A stretch of 33,783 nt of DNA from Mangrovicoccus ximenensis. Lineage in GTDB: Bacteria; Pseudomonadota; Alphaproteobacteria; Rhodobacterales; Rhodobacteraceae. The DNA lies in contig NZ_QBKZ01000017.1 of NCBI RefSeq assembly GCF_003056725.1, forward strand, positions 245,888-279,670, read 5' to 3'. The position numbers and the translations under genes are program-made. Of this stretch, positions 30,740 through 33,783 are shown piece after piece; position 1 is the first letter of the stretch, and every line of letters starts with the position of its first letter. The notes below the pieces were generated by a model. The model was not told where the DNA came from and ran no database searches. It saw nothing but the letters and a program-made list of their open reading frames with translations.

Positions 30740-31760
30740 ATGCTCCTGCAGTTAGACACCCTTTCCGGCTTCTTTGCTCACGGCTTCGATGACGTGATCG
30801 ACGTCCGCAGCCCCGCCGAATTCGCCGAGGACCATGTCCCCGGCGCCATCAGCCTGCCCGTGCTCGACAACGAGGAGCGCGCCAGGGTCGGCACCATCTA
30901 CAAGCAGGAGAGCCGCTTCGGCGCGCGCAAGATCGGCGCGGCGCTGGTGATCCGCAACATCGCGCGGCATCTCGAAACCGAACTGGCCGACCGGCCTGCG
31001 CGCTGGCGGCCGATGGTCTATTGCTGGCGCGGCGGCCAGCGCTCGGGCACCTTCACCTGGCTGCTGCGCGAGGTCGGCTGGCGCGCCGAGCAGGTCGATG
31101 GCGGCTACCGCACCTACCGGCGCCTGGTCGCGGCGATGCTGCACGACACGCCGCTGCCCTTCCGCTTCGTGGTGCTCGCGGGCATGACCTGCACCGCCAA
31201 GACCGCGCTGCTCGAAGAGCTCGGGCGCGAGGGCATGCAGGTGCTCGATCTCGAGGGGCTGGCGCGGCACCGCGGCTCGGTCTTCGGCGGCCATGCCGAT
31301 CCGCAGCCCGCCCAGAAGATGTTCGAAAGCCGCATCGCCCGGGCGCTCTGCGCGCTCGATCCGGCACGGCCGGTGGTGGTGGAGGCCGAGAGCTCGAAGA
31401 TCGGCGACTGCCTGGTGCCGCCGCGCCTCTGGGAGCGGATGTGCGAGGCGCCCCGCGTCGAGGTCACGGCCGATCTGGAGCAGCGCTCGGACTTCTTCCT
31501 GACCGCCTACGAGGATCTGGTCGCCGATCCCGACGGGTTCTGCGCGACGCTGGACAAGCTCGTCCGCCTGCAGGGGCATGAGCGGGTCGAAGCCTGGCAG
31601 GGGCTGGTGCGGCAGGGCGCCTTCCGGCAGGTCGCGGCCGAGCTGATGCGCGACCATTACGACCCGCGCTATGCCCGCTCCGAGGCGCGCCACGGAAATG
31701 TTCCTGCCGAGGCGCTGCATCTTGCCTCGCTCGCCCCGGCCGGCCTGCGCGCGGCGGCGC
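30740..31760 (+). pseudogene. mnmH: tRNA 2-selenouridine synthase, 3' end fused into antisense lolD
   Basis: MnmH/SelU replaces sulfur with selenium at the wobble 2-thiouridine of certain tRNAs. An N-terminal rhodanese domain (FDDVIDVRSPAEFAEDHVPGA in two parts; catalytic cysteine in VYCWRGGQRSG) is followed by a P-loop domain and VVVEAESSKIGDCLVPPRLW. About 340 codons match, nearly the full ~350-residue length. Near 31760 the homology ends and the frame continues to 32191 through the antisense strand of lolD, giving a predicted 483-residue chimera. The P-loop reads GMTCTAKT where GxTGxxKT is usual, a Gly-to-Cys change at a key position. Start ATG at 30740 follows GGGAGGGG. Confidence 0.8.
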
Positions 31761-31769
31761 AGCAGCGCC

Positions 31770-32134
31770 TCGGCGCGCGGACGGCCCTCGGCCATCTGCG
31801 GCAGCGCCACGTTCTCGGCGGCGGTGAATTCCGGCAGCAGGTGGTGGAATTGGTAGACGAAGCCGATCTCCGAGCGGCGCGCGGCGGTGCGCTGGCGCTC
31901 GCTGCGGCCGTTCATCGACACCCAGCCCAGCCAGACCTCGCCCTCATCGGGGCGGTCGAGCAGGCCCGCGATGTGCAGCAGCGTCGATTTCCCGGCCCCC
32001 GAGGGCGCCATCAGCGCCACCATCTCGCCGGCATTCACGGTCAGCGAGGCCTCGTTCAGCACGGTGACCTCGCGGGCCGTGCCGGGGGCGTAGACGCGGG
32101 AGACGTTCTCGAGCTTCAGGACCTGGTCACTCAT
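31770..32134 (-). pseudogene. lolD: Lipoprotein-releasing ABC ATPase LolD, 3'-truncated
   Basis: LolD powers release of outer-membrane lipoproteins from the inner membrane. About 120 codons are normal: MSDQVLKLENVSRVY, Walker A APSGAGKSTLLHIAGLLDRP and the Q-loop region IGFVYQFHHLLPEFTAAENV. After MAEGRPRAEAL the sequence runs into the reverse complement of mnmH, so the LSGGQ signature, Walker B and H-loop are lost. The open frame continues to 30752 as antisense mnmH. ATG at 32134 overlaps the lolC/E stop codon by 8 nt, the normal coupled arrangement. The remaining protein cannot hydrolyse ATP. Confidence 0.85.
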
Positions 32135-33403
32135 AGCGCAGCGCATCCACAGGGTTCATCCGCGCCGCGCGGCGGGCGGGAAAGATCGTGACGACGAAGG
32201 ACATGCCCAGGGACAGCGCCACCGCGGAGAAGACGTCCCCGGCCTGCAGCTTGGCGGGCAGGTAGTAGATGCCGCGGATCGACGGGTCCCAGACGCCGCC
32301 GCCCGACAGCGCGTTCACCGCCGCGAAGATCGGATCGATATAGATCGCGAAGAGGCAGCCCAGGATCACGCCCGCCAGCGTGCCCGCGATGCCGGTGAAG
32401 GCGCCGCAGAGGAAGAAGATCCGCAGGATCGCGCCCTCGGTCAGGCCCAGCGTGCGCAGGATGCCGATGTCGCGGCCCTTGTTCTTGACCAGCATGATCA
32501 GCCCCGAGACGATGTTCATCGTGGCGATCAGCACCAGCACCGAGAGGATCACGAACATCACGTTGTCCTCGACGGTCAGCGCGCGCAGGAACGAGCCGGA
32601 GGCCTCGCGCCAGGTATAGAGCACCTCGTTGTCGCCGAGGCGGTCCCAGAGCGCGGGCAGCACCCGGTCGACATGCTCGGGGTCCTGGACCATGATCTCG
32701 ATCCGGTCGGCCACGCCCTCGCGGTTGAAATAGCTCTGCGCCTCGGCGAAGGGCATGTAGACCCGCACCTGGTCGATGTCGTAGCGCCCGGCCGAGAAGA
32801 TGTAGGCGACTTCGAACGTGCCGACCCGCGGCGAGGTGCCGAACGGCGTCCGGGCGCCTTCGGGCGAGATCAGCTTGACCCGGTCGCCGACAGTGGCGCC
32901 GAGGCTGCGCGCCACGCCCGAGCCGAGCGCGATGCCCTCGCCGAATTTCGCAAGGTCGCCGTATCCCGTTGCCGGATCGATGATCCGCGGCAGGCTGTCG
33001 AGATCCGCGCGGGCGATGCCGGTGACCTGGACGCCGGCATTGCGGCCCTCGAAGCTGGCGATCACCTGGCCGGTCACCACCGGCGCCGCCGAGGTGACGC
33101 CGGGCACGGCGCGCAGCTTGTCCGCGATCGCGCCGTAACCGGCCAGCGTGTCGGTGCCGTTGCCGTTCTCGTCGTATTGCGTGACGCCGTAGACCGAGAC
33201 ATGCGGTTGGCGCCGAGGATCGTGTCGACGAATTCGGCGCGGAATCCCGCGCGCACCGCCAGCGTGGCGATCAGCGCGAAGACGGCCAGGGTGATGCCGA
33301 TCAGGCTGATCCAGGTCATCACGCTGACCCCGCCCTCGGCACGTTTGGCGCGCAGGTAGCGCCATGCGATCATCCGCTCATGGGCGGAAAACGGGACTGT
33401 CAT
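32127..33403 (-). pseudogene. lolC: Lipoprotein-releasing permease LolC/E with one-base frameshift
   Basis: Inner-membrane permease of the lipoprotein-releasing complex, a MacB/FtsX-type protein with four membrane helices. The N-terminal part (ERMIAWRYLRAKRAEGGVS, MTWISLIGITLAVFALIATL, FRAEFVDTILGAN) is in one frame from ATG at 33403. The rest (PHVSVYGVTQYDENGNG onward, VMFVILSVLVLIATMNIV, DIGILRTLGLTEGAILRIFF, end DALRYE) is in another. Restoring one G to the GG at 33205-33206 (plus strand) joins ILGAN to PHVSVYG and yields about 425 residues, the family length. It overlaps lolD. Whether it is LolC, LolE or the single LolF type cannot be settled here. A sequencing error is as likely as a real mutation. 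Confidence 0.85.
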
Positions 33404-33783
33404 GCTGTATCGGCGCTCCGGCGGTTCTCGGGGCGGAACCTGTGTCATGGACTGCGCGAGGTCAAGCCGCGGCCGCGCCGCGGGCGGAGGTCAGCCGGCC
33501 GGGCAGCCCATGGTTTCGGCGGCGCCGTTGCGGCCGAGCACGGTGATCCTGAGCTTCGAGCGGTCGAGCGCGAAGGGCGCGAGCCGGCGGCGGCCCCATG
33601 GCCGGGGCGGGAGAATACGCAGCCGGAAAATGGACACCGGTGACAAAAACCTTGAAAAACAACGACGGGGAATTCCGGAGATATGCCGTGTGCCATGGGG
33701 TCCCGCCAAACGCGCCCTGCGGACGGGCCGCACGGCGCGGGAGATCGGGAGCGGGAGCCAGGAAGACAGGAGAAGCGGAGGTC
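33404..33783. other. Region upstream of lolC/E with an unrecognised gene tail
   Basis: No intact gene seen. On the minus strand a frame ends at 33491 with LAPFALDRSKLRITVLGRN and then GAAETMGCPAG; it looks like the C-terminus of a protein I do not recognise. Upstream of about 33600 the sequence becomes AT-richer (33625-33665) with no continuing homology. No prolyl-tRNA synthetase gene, which often precedes lolC/E in this family of bacteria, is visible. The window ends here. Confidence 0.35.

Overview
This is a GC-rich window (roughly two-thirds G+C by eye) from an alphaproteobacterium, most likely the Rhodobacteraceae/Paracoccaceae. Support for that: the five-gene F1 ATP synthase order atpHAGDC, a methyltransferase divergent from gloB, paired URC1/URC4 uracil-catabolism genes, a TAXI-type TRAP transporter and a single LolC/E-type permease next to lolD. 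No tRNA, rRNA or CRISPR array was seen.

Layout. 1-2200: ndk, whose 3' end runs into the C-terminal half of a threonine aldolase, then prs. 2340-7240: the atpHAGDC operon (minus). 7500-11670: methyltransferase (minus), gloB and clpA (plus). 11670-14180: a broken M23 peptidase joined to the last ~100 codons of a ferredoxin reductase, then alpha and beta subunits of an AndA-like ring-hydroxylating dioxygenase. 14500-18420: a MarR regulator, an AT-rich control region with an FNR-like box, and a tightly overlapping three-gene cassette (Rieske oxygenase, TIM-barrel protein, flavin/2Fe-2S reductase). 18420-19930: a decayed stretch with a LacI-type fragment and an IS3-family transposase remnant. 19900-21780: truncated URC4 and intact URC1 (minus). 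22100-24300: GlcD/D-lactate-dehydrogenase-type flavoenzyme and, divergently, gph. 24400-27590: TAXI binding protein and fused TRAP permease. 27550-29890: glutathionyl-hydroquinone reductase, an EI24/CysZ-like membrane protein and a nitroreductase (all minus). 29990-30740: a DUF167 gene, a diverged partial copy of its 3' half and a small gene fragment. 30740-33400: mnmH running head-on into a truncated lolD, then a frameshifted lolC/E.

How the genes work together. The housekeeping blocks (ATP synthase, PRPP synthesis, ClpA, glyoxalase II) look intact. The most interesting functional unit is 14500-18420. The oxygenase has Rieske and mononuclear-iron motifs, the reductase can supply electrons directly, and a sugar-isomerase-like protein of unknown role sits translationally coupled between them. 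A near-consensus FNR/DNR-type box and a second palindrome lie upstream. The separate AndA-like dioxygenase has lost most of its reductase, and no ferredoxin gene is visible.

The main structural oddity is the number of scars in 34 kb. There are three abrupt gene-gene junctions (ndk/ltaE, M23/reductase, mnmH/lolD), several orphan C-termini, a truncated URC4 beside a decayed IS and a one-base frameshift in lolC/E. Either this genome is undergoing deletion-driven decay or the assembly contains errors. I cannot separate these from sequence alone. All product assignments are from recognising motifs and family sequences by eye; no database search was run.
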